Shown here: positions 37,883-50,003 of the stretch, piece after piece
Position numbering within the stretch: the first letter of the stretch is position 1
Layout: the number at the start of each line of letters is the position of its first letter
Assembly (NCBI RefSeq): GCF_963675165.1
Contig: NC_087377.1
Span: forward strand, 2,758,978-2,822,977
DNA length: 64,000 bases
From: Halichondria panicea
Taxonomy: Eukaryota > Porifera > Demospongiae > Suberitida > Halichondriidae
Direction: 5' to 3'
The notes under the pieces: model-generated
What the model saw: only the letters and a program-made list of their open reading frames with translations
Told to the model about the DNA's origin: nothing
The model's database searches: none
Program-made: the position numbers and the translations under genes

Positions 37883-38022
37883 AACAATTAACATGACAGT
37901 GATGATATGAGGTGGTACCTTGGAGAGTGTCTCAAATAGTTACCCAGGTGTAATAGCCCATGCAATTTAAACATGATACTCAATAATTATTATGTGGCAT
38001 GACAGTGATGATGAGGTGATAC

Positions 38023-38124
38023 CTTGGAGAGTGTTTTGGTGAGTGTCTCAAACACGTTGGAGCAATAGAGGCTGCAGTCAAAGTTGACATAGAGCTCAGC
38101 AGTGAAGTGGGGCAAATGACACAA
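38023..38124 (-). pseudogene. GBF1 exon 10 (HUS box) duplicate 1, open
   Basis: 102 nt, identical length and phase to the functional exon 8207-8308, reading [20 protein letters not shown] then [17 protein letters not shown] acceptor preceded by a CA tract; donor GTATCA. A further 24-bp scrap of the same exon end is at 37913-37936. There is no DCB or Sec7 context, so it is a stray exon. Confidence 0.85.
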
Positions 38125-38149
38125 CTGTGTGTGTGTGTGTGTGTGTGTG

Positions 38150-38870
38150 TGCATTGATGGGTGTGGATACACAAGAGTAATGGCTACCCATGCAACAGCA
38201 AAGAAAGAGCCAATTTTTGAAACATGAACATTTCTCGCCATGAAAAGTGGATTATGCTGTATAGTTAGCAAATGAGGCATTCAAACTATTCTTGGCAATT
38301 GTTAATTTGTAGCGTGGGACAGAGTATCAAGCTAAAACATTGGAGATGGTAACTATCAGTATTCATGATGTACATACTGATAAGACCATGGGGACATAAT
38401 CTGACCAAAGCTAGCCCAGTCCACATGCCAACAAACCCCATATGCCCAAGGGCTAATCTGACCAAGTAAACCCCATAGGCTAATCTGACCAAGCTAGCCC
38501 AGGCCACGTGCCAACAAAGCCTATGGGGGTAATAACACCACCAGAGACACACAAGTACAGTGTATTGGCCTGAACGTAATAATTAACATAACAGTGATGA
38601 GGAGGTAATACCTTGGAGAGTGTTTTAGTGAGTGTCTCAAACACGTTAGAGCATAGGCTGCAGTCAAAGCTGACGTAGAGCTCAGCAGTGAAGTGGGGCA
38701 AATGACACAACTGTGTGTGTGTGTGTGAAAGTGGCCGGAGTAGCAACTGAGCATAATTATTTACCCGCTATAATAATAATACGCTATCAATTATTACAAC
38801 ACTGAAAATGCTTCACTGCAGTGTGTACAATATTGAAGCCAACAGAGTGCTGTATCTGTATGCAGTGGGC
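38150..38870. repeat. Direct duplication, unit A (partner 39985-40690)
   Basis: About 700 bp including GAATGGCTACCCA.. intron sequence, TCTGACCAAGCTAGC repeats and the next exon 10 copy recur at an offset of about 1.83 kb with few differences. Confidence 0.85.
38612..38710 (-). pseudogene. GBF1 exon 10 duplicate 2, in-frame 3-nt deletion
   Basis: 99 nt. One codon is missing (CSLYCSN becomes CSLCSN), and SFDC replaces NFDC in the HUS motif. Splice sites kept. Confidence 0.83.
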
Positions 38871-39507
38871 CGAAACGATAATACAACACTCAAAAAACTG
38901 CCTTTGAAAGTTTTCAAGCTCTTGGTGAGATACACAACGCTTCTATATGATGCACAGTAGGTATGGATGCTCAGCACAGCATGCACTAAGAGTCCCAGTG
39001 GGGAGCTGTGAATGATAGTAATAACATTTCCCGCTGGGTTGGCGGGGTGTCTAGAGCCGAAACGCGGATCAACCTTTTGGCATTATACACAGAAGTGATT
39101 GTGCGCACGTGCTCCGTTTCCCATCCCTCTCCCTTCTTATATCTATCATGGTGCAATTCAGCATAAACTATAGGTACTATAGGAACACAAGCATGAAAAA
39201 GTGCTCTGTGTACCTCTAGCTACTTCACGACAATCGAGACTATATTTTCTTTGTTTCCAATTGATACCTACTATCACAGGGGGCATGTGATTCAGTAATG
39301 GGGGTAGCTCTGAGATGTATGCTTTGGACACAATAAGTTTCCCGGGCTTTTGCGGGAGTTACGAAGAGATACACGGATGGTCCCAGAGCCACTATGTAGA
39401 CTTCATTGTAAAACATCACGTGAATCACTTCCGTTTCCAATCCCTCTCTTCTACTCTATCTATGGTTACAGTAATAGTCCCACTGACAATGGGGTAAGTG
39501 CACTCAC

Positions 39508-39984
<477 letters not shown>

Positions 39985-40422
39985 ATTGATGGGTGTGGAT
40001 ACAAGAGTAATGGCTACCCAACAGCAAAGAAAGAGCCAATTTTTGAAACATGAACATTTCTCGCCATGAAAAGTGGATTATGCTGTATATAGTTAGCAAA
40101 TGAGGCATTCAAACTATTCTTGGTAATTGTTAATTTGTAGCGTGGGACAGAGTATCAAGCTAAAACATTGGAGATGGTAACTATCAGTATTCATGATGTA
40201 CATACTGATAAGATCATGGGGACACAAAGCTAGCCCAGTCCACATGCCAACAAACCCCGTATGCCCATGGGCTAATCTGACCAAGTAAACCCCATAGGCT
40301 AATCTGACCAAGCTAGCTCAGGCCACATGCCAACAAGGCCTATGGGGGTAATAACACCACCAGAGACACACAAGTACAGTGTATTGGCCTGGACGAACAT
40401 GACAGTGATGAGGAGGTGGTAC

Positions 40423-40524
40423 CTTGGAGAGTGTTTTAGTGAGTGTCTCAAACACGTTGGAGCAATACAGGCTGCAGTCAAAGTTGACGTAGAGCTCAGC
40501 AGTGAAGTGGGGCAAATGACACAA
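40423..40524 (-). pseudogene. GBF1 exon 10 (HUS box) duplicate 3, open
   Basis: 102 nt with the same protein sequence as the functional exon and a GTACCA donor like the original. Part of the 1.83-kb direct duplication. Confidence 0.85.
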
Positions 40525-40699
40525 CTGTGTGTGTGTGTGTGTGTGTGTGTGAAAGTGGCCGGAGTAGCAACTGAGCATAATTATTTACCCGCTATAATAA
40601 TAATACGCTATCAATTATTACAACACTGCTTCACTGCAGTGTGTACAGTCAATATTGAAGCCAACAGAGTGCTGTATCTGTATGCAGTGGGTTGACCCA

Positions 40700-42128
40700 A
40701 CACAGCTGACCATTGTAAAGGTGCACAACGCAATCATGATACGACTGTATACATTGGTATGCTTGACAAGTGCACAGGCTGCTTTCACATTGTAAACCAC
40801 AAAAATAGTAAACATTACAAACCAATGGCTGCTACAGGTTGTACTTGACCTTATCGTAATATCTGTAAGTCTTAGATCTTAAGGCGTTTCTAAAACAGCT
40901 TCAAGAAGAACAATTTCATCTCTAGCACTTAGTCTTTTAGTAGTAGTTTTGTGGTACCCTAGCTTGAATGTTTTCAACTGTACTAATTTCCTCACCGTCC
41001 TGCATATATACAGTAGTAGGGTTCACATTGAGATATTCAGCTATTGTTTTGTAAGATAACCAAGGTCACACCTCTGGTGTATCATCAAATTCCTCCTTGC
41101 CTGTAGCAGCCTGTGGTTTGCATGTTTACTATTTGTGATTTACTACGTGATACCAGCTTGTTGCAAAGGTGCATAAAAGCACTGTACCAATGTATACTAA
41201 TACTGACAAGGCTCTTGTCAGTATTAGCATAGATTGAATAGAGAGAGGGATTGGAAACGAAAGTAGCGTCACGTGACATTTTACATTGAATTTGCAGCAT
41301 GGCACCAGAGAGCCTTTGATGTCAATCCGTGTTGTTACGGTTGCTCAACACGCGGGAAACAATATTTCATGAATTATGATCACTACAAGATATTCAGAGC
41401 CCCCTAAAACGCCATTCTCATGCCCCCTAAAGGTGAGCATCAGTTGGAAAAGATTTTTGACTTTTGTGAAGAGAGCTAGAGGTACAAAACACGCTATATG
41501 AGATCTTTATGTACCTAGAATGCTTCTAATAATTTTTTTAGCTAAGACAGTGCAACTCATCGGTGTACTGTGTCCCATAATTATGGTCTCAAGTGTCAGT
41601 TGGAAGTGCAAGTTTTAGTAGTATAATCTAGCAGACAGTCAAGGTACTAGATTTTACCAACGTTAGATACACAGCCTCGATTAAAACCCGGCGTAACGCG
41701 GATATAATTCGAGGTAACTTCTGTTTCCAATCCCTCTCCCTATTCGGTATTCGTACAGTCGTATCATAATATCAGTATAATATCAGTACTAATACTGACA
41801 AGAGGCTCTGTATCATTTTTCATGACAAATTATACACAGTAGGGCCATACATAATTATAATAATATCTAGATTTACACCATATAATTATTATATCTTTTA
41901 CCGACGGATTTTTGATAGGTCATATCGACAGCTTGATTGAGTTTTGGCTGCCTTGGTCACCTCATTATGGCACATGCTAAACAAGAGTAGATATAGATAG
42001 GAGTCTATCTATGATAAGAGCAGTGTCGAATCTTTCCAGTATCTATATGTCTTCATGTAGTCTTAGCTAATTACCATGCCTTTCTTGTTACCATCCATGT
42101 AACGTAAATAGGAGGAGATGGTGCAGCC
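40700..42128. other. Noncoding region with ends of a GGGATTGGAAAC-type element
   Basis: GAGAGAGGGATTGGAAACGA at 41240 and GTTTCCAATCCCTCTC at 41722 are inverted relative to each other, like the pair at 39116 and 39426. They look like termini of one non-autonomous family (fuller member at 58729-59486). Rest AT-rich, no gene seen. Confidence 0.5.
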
Positions 42129-42829
42129 ATAGATGATACAGTACTGACGTGGATGTGAAACGGCCTAGTATCCGGAGGGGTCCACGGGAATTGTCTGAAG
42201 CTATCATAGTAACGAGCAAATTATGTCAGAAACCTTGTAACTGTCATATTTGTATAGCAACCAGAGCGTAGAAAACAGTGTTCTGTGTCTGTGAAGCCGT
42301 GAAAGTGACCTGCACACATTGATATTTGCATTGGGCTTGCAGGTAAGACTAGTTTCTCTAAGCTTACGAGTGAATATCATATTTTAGTATACATTTTCCT
42401 GTAAAAATGCTTTGTGTGAGATTATTGGCTTGGACAATAACTATTTAAGTTACCATTCAGTAGTAATACTTGAAGTACATTGTAAACTGCGAGGAGAATC
42501 TATGTTTGACAACTGTTATGAAAGTTTAAGTGCTGTACAAAGGCCTAAAGCATGAGTTGGTTGCACTTTTTGTGTGAGATTATTTCCAAACCTGTTGAAC
42601 CTACTTTTTGCATATTTTGCTAATGAAAACCTTCATGTATTGATGCAGCAGGAGAATCTATTAACTAAGCATACAGTCAAGCTATTGAAAAAATACAGCC
42701 TCAAGAAAAAATATGTAAAATCCATGTAGTATAAGTTACTGTTACAGTATAATGATAATAATTAATTTTTTTGGTATAATTATAGCTGAAAATAATTATT
42801 TATTCAGACCATGTTATAATTCAGAGAAC

Positions 42830-45718
42830 ATGAGTGATAACCCCAATTATCACATGAAGCGTAAGAAAGGAACAAGGTCAAACTTTTACAGGAAAAAAAA
42901 TGTTGAAAGAAAACAACGTCAGCAAGCACTGATAGACCCTGACAACGATTTGCACGACACGAGTAGCAACTCTCAAGTACGCCTCAACGTTTTACTTCCA
43001 CCACAATGGCATGATGTAAGCAACAGTACATCTCGAGGCGTTGCTGCTCAGTATGGTAAGATGGAGATGGGGCCCGATGATGTCATTCAAGCTACAAGGT
43101 CCGTACTGCTGCATGAAGACAAAAGATGGTCGGTATATGTGCTTGGAAAAAAAGTTTCAGAATCATGCCTTATACTGAAAGATCAACCTCCTCAAATCGC
43201 CAGTGCCCACGAGCTATCACTCATTATCAAGCTTGTGGATGACGCCTCACTGTGCCCAGGTAATCCAGAAGAACAATATGCAATACTTTGTCGCCAACGA
43301 ATTAGGCGAGGTGAAAACATTAGCATCGATAATTCTACGATTATTAATCAAGGAATACTATACGAGAGCACAGCAAGAAAGGATGATTGCGAGCTGCTTA
43401 TTCATCGAACTGCAGTGACAGGCCTGTACCCAGCACCACAACGCTGCACCAGCTGTAATTCATTCCGAGGAACACTGCGTGTAGCAATGTCTCGCCAGAA
43501 GCAAAGCATTGACCATGAGATCGACCATACTTCAACAACTAGTCACACCACGTTTGCTAGCCTCAACCCTAAAGACAAGGACACCCGATTGAGAAATCTG
43601 CAGCAGAGTTTGAAGGTATATTCCTATTTTGCATAACAATTATAATTATATACATGTATATAGATGACAAAACGGATGGTCAAACGACTTGAAGTCAACG
43701 TCATTAGCTTGATGGAGAAGGAAGCAATTCCCCTGCTAGAGACCGACAATGCGGACATTTCAACAATTACAAGCGAATTGAACTCATTGGTTGCCGAGAA
43801 GTTTGCTCCCGAATCTCCCCAGAGAGTATTTTGGGACCAACAAAGGCAATATAACAGCCTGAAAGACAAGCGGCAGATGAGATGGCACCCTCTAGTGATC
43901 AGATTTGCACTAAATTTGAAGTACATGTCCTCCTCTGCCTACAATGCTGTTGCACGTGGTGGGGTGATAAACCTTCCTTCAGAAAGAACGCTTTCTGATT
44001 ATACTCATTGGACATCACCACACACGGGTGTGCAACTGGAGTTCATTGAGGAGTTCAAGCGTCTTGTAGAAGAAGAAGTCAAATGCGGCCAATATCACTG
44101 TGCTTTATCTATGGATGAAATGAAAATTAAGAGTGGTCTTGTCTTCAACAAGCATACTGGCGGTTTATGTGGGTTTATTGACCTTGGCAGTGCTAATAGA
44201 GATATCGAGTATGCAGTTAGTGATCACGAGCAAGATGCCAAGCTAGCGGAACAAGCATTTGTTTTTCTAGTTCGAGCTGTATTCAAACCTTCACTGTCTA
44301 TGTCAATAGCCCACTACTTTACAACTAACTTGAAAGGTAACAAGTTCATTCCATGCACTGCCAGTTGATGTATACCATTATGTTACTTTCAGGAGAGCAG
44401 ATATTCCCTTTGGTGTGGGATGTGGTCGAATCTCTCGAAATGTACGATATACCGGTAGTATCTCTCACGAGTGATGGGGCAAAACCAAACCGGCGATTCT
44501 ATCGCATGTGCCAGGATTCGGAGAAAAGAGTCAGCGTACCACACAAGACCACCAACCCATACAGAGTTGACTCAGAGCTTTTCTTTTTCTGCGATGCACC
44601 TCACCTTCTGAAGACAGCTAGAAACTGCTTCAGTAATTCGTTTTCACACTCAAAAAGCCGGGCAATGCAGGTAACTATATATAGATTTAATGACTTCTCG
44701 AATACTGTTACTTATTTTTGATTTCAGAAATGTGGGCAGACGATCAGCTGGAAGTGGATCGAGAGCCTATACCTAATGGAGACTACAACCAGTACACCAG
44801 GGGTTCGATTGTGCCACAAATTGTCAAGGAATCATGTGTGGTTGAACTCATTCACACGAATGAGAGTGCACCTAGCAGCCCAGGTATACGTTTTGTCCCA
44901 CAACAATTATTTTATCCCTAATAAAATTATATTTATATAGGTTATGAGTGAAAGTGTTGCATGTGCGCTGCAAATGATTAACAGTGATGGTACGCAGCAA
45001 ACCCGGCTGTTCATCAGGATGATCGATAAGTTCTTCGACCTCCTGAATGTTAAAGGACCACTAATAGGCAAGCTAAAACGAAAAGAGAATTCGTTACCAT
45101 TTAAAAAGGCAACAGATGAGAGATTTAAGGTTAATATTTTTTTTACATGCATGCATGTCATTGTCTATAATTGTGACAATGAACTCATAAAAATAATTAT
45201 TTAATAGTGGCTAACAGATGATTTTCTTGGATACCTTGCTGAGTGGGAAAAGGAAATTGCAGAGACACCAGGACTCAAAGCAAAAGAAAAGCAGAGACTA
45301 GGGTTAAGTAGAGAGACAGTGCAAGGCATGAGAATTACAGGTGAGTGTTGTTAATAGCGTATAGCTATACCGTATGTCATTAATTATACTTTTATTTCAA
45401 ATTGCAGTGTCATCCTTTGTTGAATTAGGACGTCAATTACTGCAACTGCCGAATGTTAACTACCTCTTAAGTGAAGTTTTTTCCCAGGATCCACTAGAGC
45501 GTTATTTCTCTAGGCAACGCCATCGTGGAGGAAGCAATGAAAATCCGACTGCTTTTCAAGTACCATACAATGCGTCTACACTTGTACAGCAAAGGTCTAT
45601 CTACAGAGACTTAAAGTCCATGAATGTTGATTCAGAAACTGACAAGCTAGAATGTGTCTCACAGCCACTTCGTAAGAGATCAAGAAATCATTCATCATGT
45701 ACTCTCGTTGAACTTTAG
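42830..45718 (+). CDS. P-element/THAP9-type transposase, intact (7 exons, 841 aa)
   Basis: Exons 42830-43615, 43664-44336, 44393-44670, 44728-44883, 44941-45129, 45208-45340 and 45408-45718, all GT-AG and phase-consistent (2526 nt). Family marks: first catalytic Asp in CALSMDEMKIKSGLVF and GFIDLG; second Asp in LTSDGAKPNRRFY; CDAPHLLKTARNCF; ISWKWIESLY and RMRVHLAAQVMSESV; catalytic Glu region SQDPLERYFSRQRHRGG with SNENPTAF. These are typical of the P superfamily RNase-H-like fold with its GTP-binding insertion. The N-terminus is basic (MKRKKGTRSNFYRKK) with a CTSC pair near residue 225 and no C2CH THAP domain, so DNA binding must differ from Drosophila P or THAP9. An upstream in-frame start at 42752 is possible but would begin in noncoding-looking DNA. 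Confidence 0.92.
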
Positions 45719-45815
45719 AATAATTATCATCATGATCATCAACATTAAATTATGACTTCCACAACACATAATATTATTATTATGATTATTGTATTGAGAA
45801 AATTAATTAAGATCG

Positions 45816-47194
45816 TTATTGTTTTGGCTTTAAAGTTTTTCTGGTTCCTTTCTTGTACTTAGACTCGAATTTCATTGTCCATTCTTTTGCGAAAGCGTGT
45901 CCACGGATGTGTATCCACAGTTCACATATCTGCTGCAATAGTTCAATGCTGTATAGCTCGTACTTGGTAGGAATTGAATTAGCAATTTCTTCCCAATACA
46001 GCAGCACTGTGTCCGACTGAAGTACTTCGTCTTGTACCTTTGTACATATCTGACTGTGATCAGGAGTTGTTTTGAGGGTGTCTGTGCATAGATACTTTCG
46101 TACAACCATCTCAATCGACTCTATGCACAGAAACACCTGCGCAAAAAAATCATAATTTATAACATGGCTAAGTATACACAATAAATTATTGTATTTACCT
46201 TGTCATTGATATGATACAAACCACCTCTGTCGATCAATTCAGACCAAAGCTTGCTGTATTCATATGCAGTAGTCGGTTCACCAGGTTGATTAGTACACTT
46301 CATTTGGGAGAGAACTTTGACAAAGAGACTCCTCTTCTCCTGTACCTTGATATTTTTTGATGGTTTTCTGTATTTCTTTAGCAAACTAACAGCAACATAT
46401 CCCGCCATATACCTTACTGCGTTACTTTCAAGCGTTGTCAGTGGTTGAGTCTGTACGTTTGCCTGTGTTGAGCTCAAACCATACAGTTTCTTGTCTGCCT
46501 TGCTCTTGATGAGTTGCTTTAAAATCCGGTCTAAAAGGAGTTGCATGGCAAGTTGATGTTGCTCGAAGTGTGCTTCTGGGATTTCACTGATTAAATGTTC
46601 CCAAATCCTTTTTGTTTCGGGGCTACAACGTGTGCGGTGAAACTCCGTCCAAATTTTACCTCGAACAGCAGCTGGCAAATGGTGAATTTGACTTGCACTT
46701 AGGCATGTGTTCATTATCTGAACCAACTCTGTAACATATCTCTCACATTTCCTCTCAACAACCAATTGCTCGATGGCATCCAAAATGACCGAAATACGTT
46801 TACCTTTGGGAGAACGCTTGATTAGTTCTTCCTGTTTTAAGGTTTGAACACACAACAAAAATGTCTCACAGTAGTACTGCTTTTGTACTTCAACTGCCTT
46901 CTGAGCTCCATCTGTCTGCATGCTACAACTGCTAGCATTGAGTGCTGATTTGGTTTTGGACACCGGCACTAGTATCATCTCGTGCTTACTGCCAATGATA
47001 TCTTGCACTAGTTCCTCCACTAATTCTACCTCCTCAAATTCATCACTACTGCTCTCGCTTGAAGAAAGACTTGCAATATCAATATCTTCTCCGTTGATGT
47101 TGTGCAAAGCCTCAGCCATCTCTGCATTATTTGAGCATGCGTGCCACCTGCTAGGCATAACCTCGATATTTCCCTCGGCGTTTATTTGGAACAA
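45816..47194 (-). CDS. Accessory protein of the P-like element (2 exons, about 426-438 aa), unknown function
   Basis: Exon 1 up to 47194 (first ATG 47158-47156, MPSRWHACSNNAEMAEAL) down to 46199; exon 2 46136-45816, phase 0, GTAAAT donor and CAG acceptor. Features: an acidic Ser/Glu tract (LSSSESSSDEFEEVELVEE), a helical middle, then ESNAVRYMAGYVAVSLLKKY and a DRGGLYHINDK block, and a Lys-rich C-terminal end. I do not know a named domain. It faces the transposase gene tail to tail, about 100 bp apart, and lies inside the TIRs, so it belongs to the element. It might be a DNA-binding or regulatory partner replacing the missing THAP domain (inference). Reading upstream of the ATG stays open to a stop, so a small 5' exon is also possible. 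Confidence 0.8.
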
Positions 47195-47345
47195 ATTGCC
47201 TAATTTACGGAAACTAGTAAATTACCTCGGATATGCTCGTTACTATGATAGCTTCAAGCAGAATACCGGAATCCGGAAACGTTTCACATCCACGTCAGTA
47301 CTGTATCATCTATGGTGCAGCCATAGATAGTATCTGCGGTGCAGC

Positions 47346-47395
47346 GGAAGTAAATTATAAAAGGTATCCACCATATAAATTATAAAAGGAGAATT
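47346..47395 (+). promoter_or_regulatory. Duplicated TATA region upstream of small gene copy 3
   Basis: AAATTATAAAAGG occurs twice (about 47352 and 47381), 50-90 bp before the ATG. It lies only about 35 bp outside the right end of the transposon, so the insertion hit the immediate promoter area. Confidence 0.5.
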
Positions 47396-47445
47396 CACAC
47401 CGCAAGGTTCACAATACTGATGTGCCTATCTGCAAAATAATGATG

Positions 47446-48051
47446 ATGTCTGAGCAAGTTACCAAGACTGGCTGCTGCATGCCATCTGCAGTAGTTCATG
47501 GAGACCACTACTTAAGTTTTGTGAGAGCTCCACACTGTCATCTCCATCAGGAGAGCAACAATCCACAGACACAGTGCAGGGAACTAGTGGGCTGCAGCAT
47601 CAACAGAGTTGATGTTCCATGCTTCCAAGTTAGTTGCATGCTATAAAATTCTCTCTGAGCTAGACCTGACTGTATTGGATTTCAAAATGGGGTCATGCAG
47701 ATAATAATTATAACTGGAAGCACAAATATTTGCAAATATTAAATGATCATGATCTGCAGAAATTAACACTCATGCATTATAATTATAGAGACTAATCTGT
47801 TGCAGGAACTTCCCGAAGGACAGCCTGAACTTGATCCTGTAGTTGATCCTCCCCAGCCGTATAATGCACAACAAGGTAAGCATAATTATTTTGTTCGTAC
47901 CAAAATTACAACATTCATCATGTGTTCATAATTGTTATTCATTTGTCTCACAGATGTATCTTTGGACTCTACTCCGCACAATTATACCCTCAAAAGAGTC
48001 GTGACAGGTCTCACAGTGAGAGTGGATTTTATGGAACACTGTACGCACTGA
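47446..48051 (+). CDS. Small Cys-rich protein of unknown function, copy 3 (3 exons, 116 aa)
   Basis: Exons 47446-47628, 47806-47875 and 47954-48051; total 351 nt, phases consistent. It reads MSEQVTKTGCCMPSAVVHGD, FVRAPHCHLHQESNN, CRELVGCSINR and PCFQ; exon 2 ELPEGQPELDPVVDPPQP; exon 3 DVSLDSTPHNYTLKR, VVTGLTVRVDF and terminal HCTH. Two extra in-frame ATGs precede the chosen start (47440, 47443). The P-like transposon ends about 130 bp upstream. AATAAA near 48129 is a poly(A) candidate. The GBF1 exon 22 relic begins about 145 bp past the stop. Confidence 0.82.
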
Positions 48052-48195
48052 AGAAACGTAGCTTGTTGAATTGGTAGCTTTGTTCCAGAACTCATCCTCT
48101 CTATAATTATATGTTATTAATTTGTTAAATAATAAATCTACTTTTCTTCACGAAACTAAAGTTTGTAAATGAAAGAATTTAACCTGTATATATAT

Positions 48196-48275
48196 ATACT
48201 TACTTATTCTCAACTGCATGCAACGACTATACAAGTTACAAGTTGTTCTACAAAGAACACAGCAGCCTCTTGTGT
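48196..48275 (-). pseudogene. GBF1 exon 22 relic behind small gene copy 3
   Basis: TACTTACTTATTCTCAACTG, then TTGTTCTACAAAGAACACAG and CAGCCTCTTG, matching 60540-60600 with a 12-bp insertion. It runs into a GT tract where the rest of the exon should be. Confidence 0.75.
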
Positions 48276-48442
48276 GTGTGTGGGGGTGTACGTGTGTGTA
48301 TGTGTGTGTGTGGGGGGGGGTGTACGTGTGTGTATGTGTGTGTGTGGGGGGGGTACGTGTGTGTATGTGTGTGTGTGTGTGGGGGGGGTACGTGTGTGTA
48401 TGTGTGTGTGTGGGGGGGGGTACGTGTGTGTGTGTATGTGTA
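48270..48442. repeat. GT/GGGGG higher-order repeat
   Basis: About five units of TACGTGTGTGTATGTGTGTG followed by 7-9 G's, each about 38-48 bp. Confidence 0.85.
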
Positions 48443-48930
48443 TAATCACAACGTCTATTTTCAAGGAACAATATAATCTGATTCATGTAGCATTCATTAT
48501 CACTACCAAACATAGTCAATGCACGGTTTGTATGAATGCTTGTACTATGAGGCCTGAAGGCCTGAAGGTATTAGGTATTGAAATGGGGCAACCAAATACC
48601 TTTGCAGGTTGATTCAAATCCATGCAGCCATGCAGTGCTTGCTCAGTGTTATGGTCTTACGGTCTTGAAATGCATGGAAAAGGATAACCATAATTGACTA
48701 TGTTTGGTAGTGATAAGTGAAATCATACCTATGCTACATGAATTAGATTCATGCATAGTTTACCTGCATGTATATATATACATGCTGTATACACTAGCTT
48801 GAGTGCCGCTCGGAGTGAGGGCCTTCCCTGATTGGTCATTGCTTAGCAATTCAGCCAATTGATATCACTGATTTTTGATCAAATTTGATCTGGCTACTCT
48901 ATAATTATTTTTGACTGTGTGTCCACCTAG

Positions 48931-49038
48931 GGCTATGACGTCAAGATGGATGAGGCCAGTTTAACTGGAGAGGCAGAACTTATCAAGAAACTACCGGACA
49001 GAGATGTGATGCTCCTGGCTGGAACACAGGTGATGGAA
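48931..49038 (+). pseudogene. Captured exon of a plasma-membrane Ca2+-ATPase (PMCA, ATP2B family)
   Basis: The plus strand reads GYDVKMDEASLTGEAELI, then KKLPDRDVMLLAGTQVME, matching the PMCA actuator-domain block DLKIDESSLTGES..VKK..DKDPMLLSGTHVMEG. TGEA replaces TGES. A TAG precedes it at 48928-48930 like an acceptor. After VME the frame enters antisense GBF1 exon 21 sequence and stops at TGA (49054-49056). No other ATPase exon is in the window, so it is a fragment, not a gene. Confidence 0.78.
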
Positions 49039-49118
49039 AGGAGGGAGGAGTCTTGAGGTGTGGTGACCTCCTCACAATACAGAGACACCTTCCCTTCACA
49101 ATGGAGGAAATCTGAGAC
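49037..49118 (-). pseudogene. GBF1 exon 21 relic, 5' half only
   Basis: It reads [26 protein letters not shown] from a CAG acceptor at 49121-49119, then is cut off by the PMCA fragment. The 3' half with CTTCCCTGATTGGTCATTGC reappears at 48821-48850, about 190 bp away, so the insertion split the exon. Confidence 0.8.
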
Positions 49119-49559
49119 CTGGCCGGGGGGGGGGTGAAAACAGTCAGTGGCAGCATAGCATATGAGCTTAACACATGGAACTATAGATGGCATGCAATAT
49201 ACCATAGAGCCATGCATATATATAGGGTATACTATATAGGTATACAGTCAGTTGTAGCACAACACATATTTAAACTGTAGCTTTTTAAAGGGCATTATAA
49301 TTTATTGCCAGGTACATTGAGACTATGTTCTCACACAGTTCATTGTACACAGGGCAACATTTCAAGGCATGTGGTTTACATAAGAATTGTGGCAAAAGCC
49401 TCAGAAGTGTCAGTGGTACCTTAGAGAAATGCACTGAGTGTAACACGTGTGTACATAATTATGTGTTATACCTATGCATCGTGTGCAGACTATATATACA
49501 GTGCATATACTGTACGTACGTACTAATGCAGGTACGCCAACTATAGTAGTCCCTATATA

Positions 49560-49860
49560 TAATTATACTACTATAATGGCTGTTTCTGACTACTTTAATA
49601 GCTATATGGCTGTTTCTGACTACAAGTACTTTAATATAGCTATATAATAATTATTATGGCTGTTTCTTGCTACTACTTTCAATATAGCTATACTGGAGTT
49701 TGCAGAACTTTGCAGTAAAAGCATAGAGCGTTACCCGTTCCTTACACTGTGGCCTGTTTTACTCAACACACTTCTATTCAAAGATTCTGCAATCTCCAGT
49801 ATAGCTGTTTCTGACTACTAATTTTAATAGCTATGGCTGTTTCTGACTATGATGCCGAAG
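49560..49860. repeat. Inverted copies of the 45-bp CAGAAACAGCCATA satellite
   Basis: ATGGCTGTTTCTGACTAC recurs five or more times, with a 115-bp insert at 49690-49805. The insert has short complementary ends (TATACTGGAGTTTGCAGA and TCTGCAATCTCCAGTATA). Confidence 0.75.
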
Positions 49861-50003
49861 ATATGCTGTTATACTGTTACACCACAAGACACTAATCATA
49901 TTTTTTATTTACTAACAAAGGATGCTATAAGAAATGGTGGGGCCTAAAAAAAAGACATATTTGCGAGTAGGAAGTTATGTGAAACATATCGTCATGTTGA
50001 CAA

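Larger units (their letters stand above)
42129..47313. mobile_element. Complete P-element-like DNA transposon, 5.2 kb
   Basis: The ends are perfect 35-bp inverted repeats beginning ATAGATGATACAGTACTGAC, plus a subterminal inverted repeat (TGAAGCTATCATAGTAACGA at about 42195 and 47256). GGTGCAGCC flanks both sides (42120-42128 and 47314-47322). Because that motif is near-palindromic, the duplication could be 7, 8 or 9 bp; P elements make 8. Inside are a seven-exon transposase (plus strand) and a convergent two-exon accessory gene (minus strand), both open. Intact genes and perfect TIRs indicate a young, probably autonomous copy. Confidence 0.92.
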
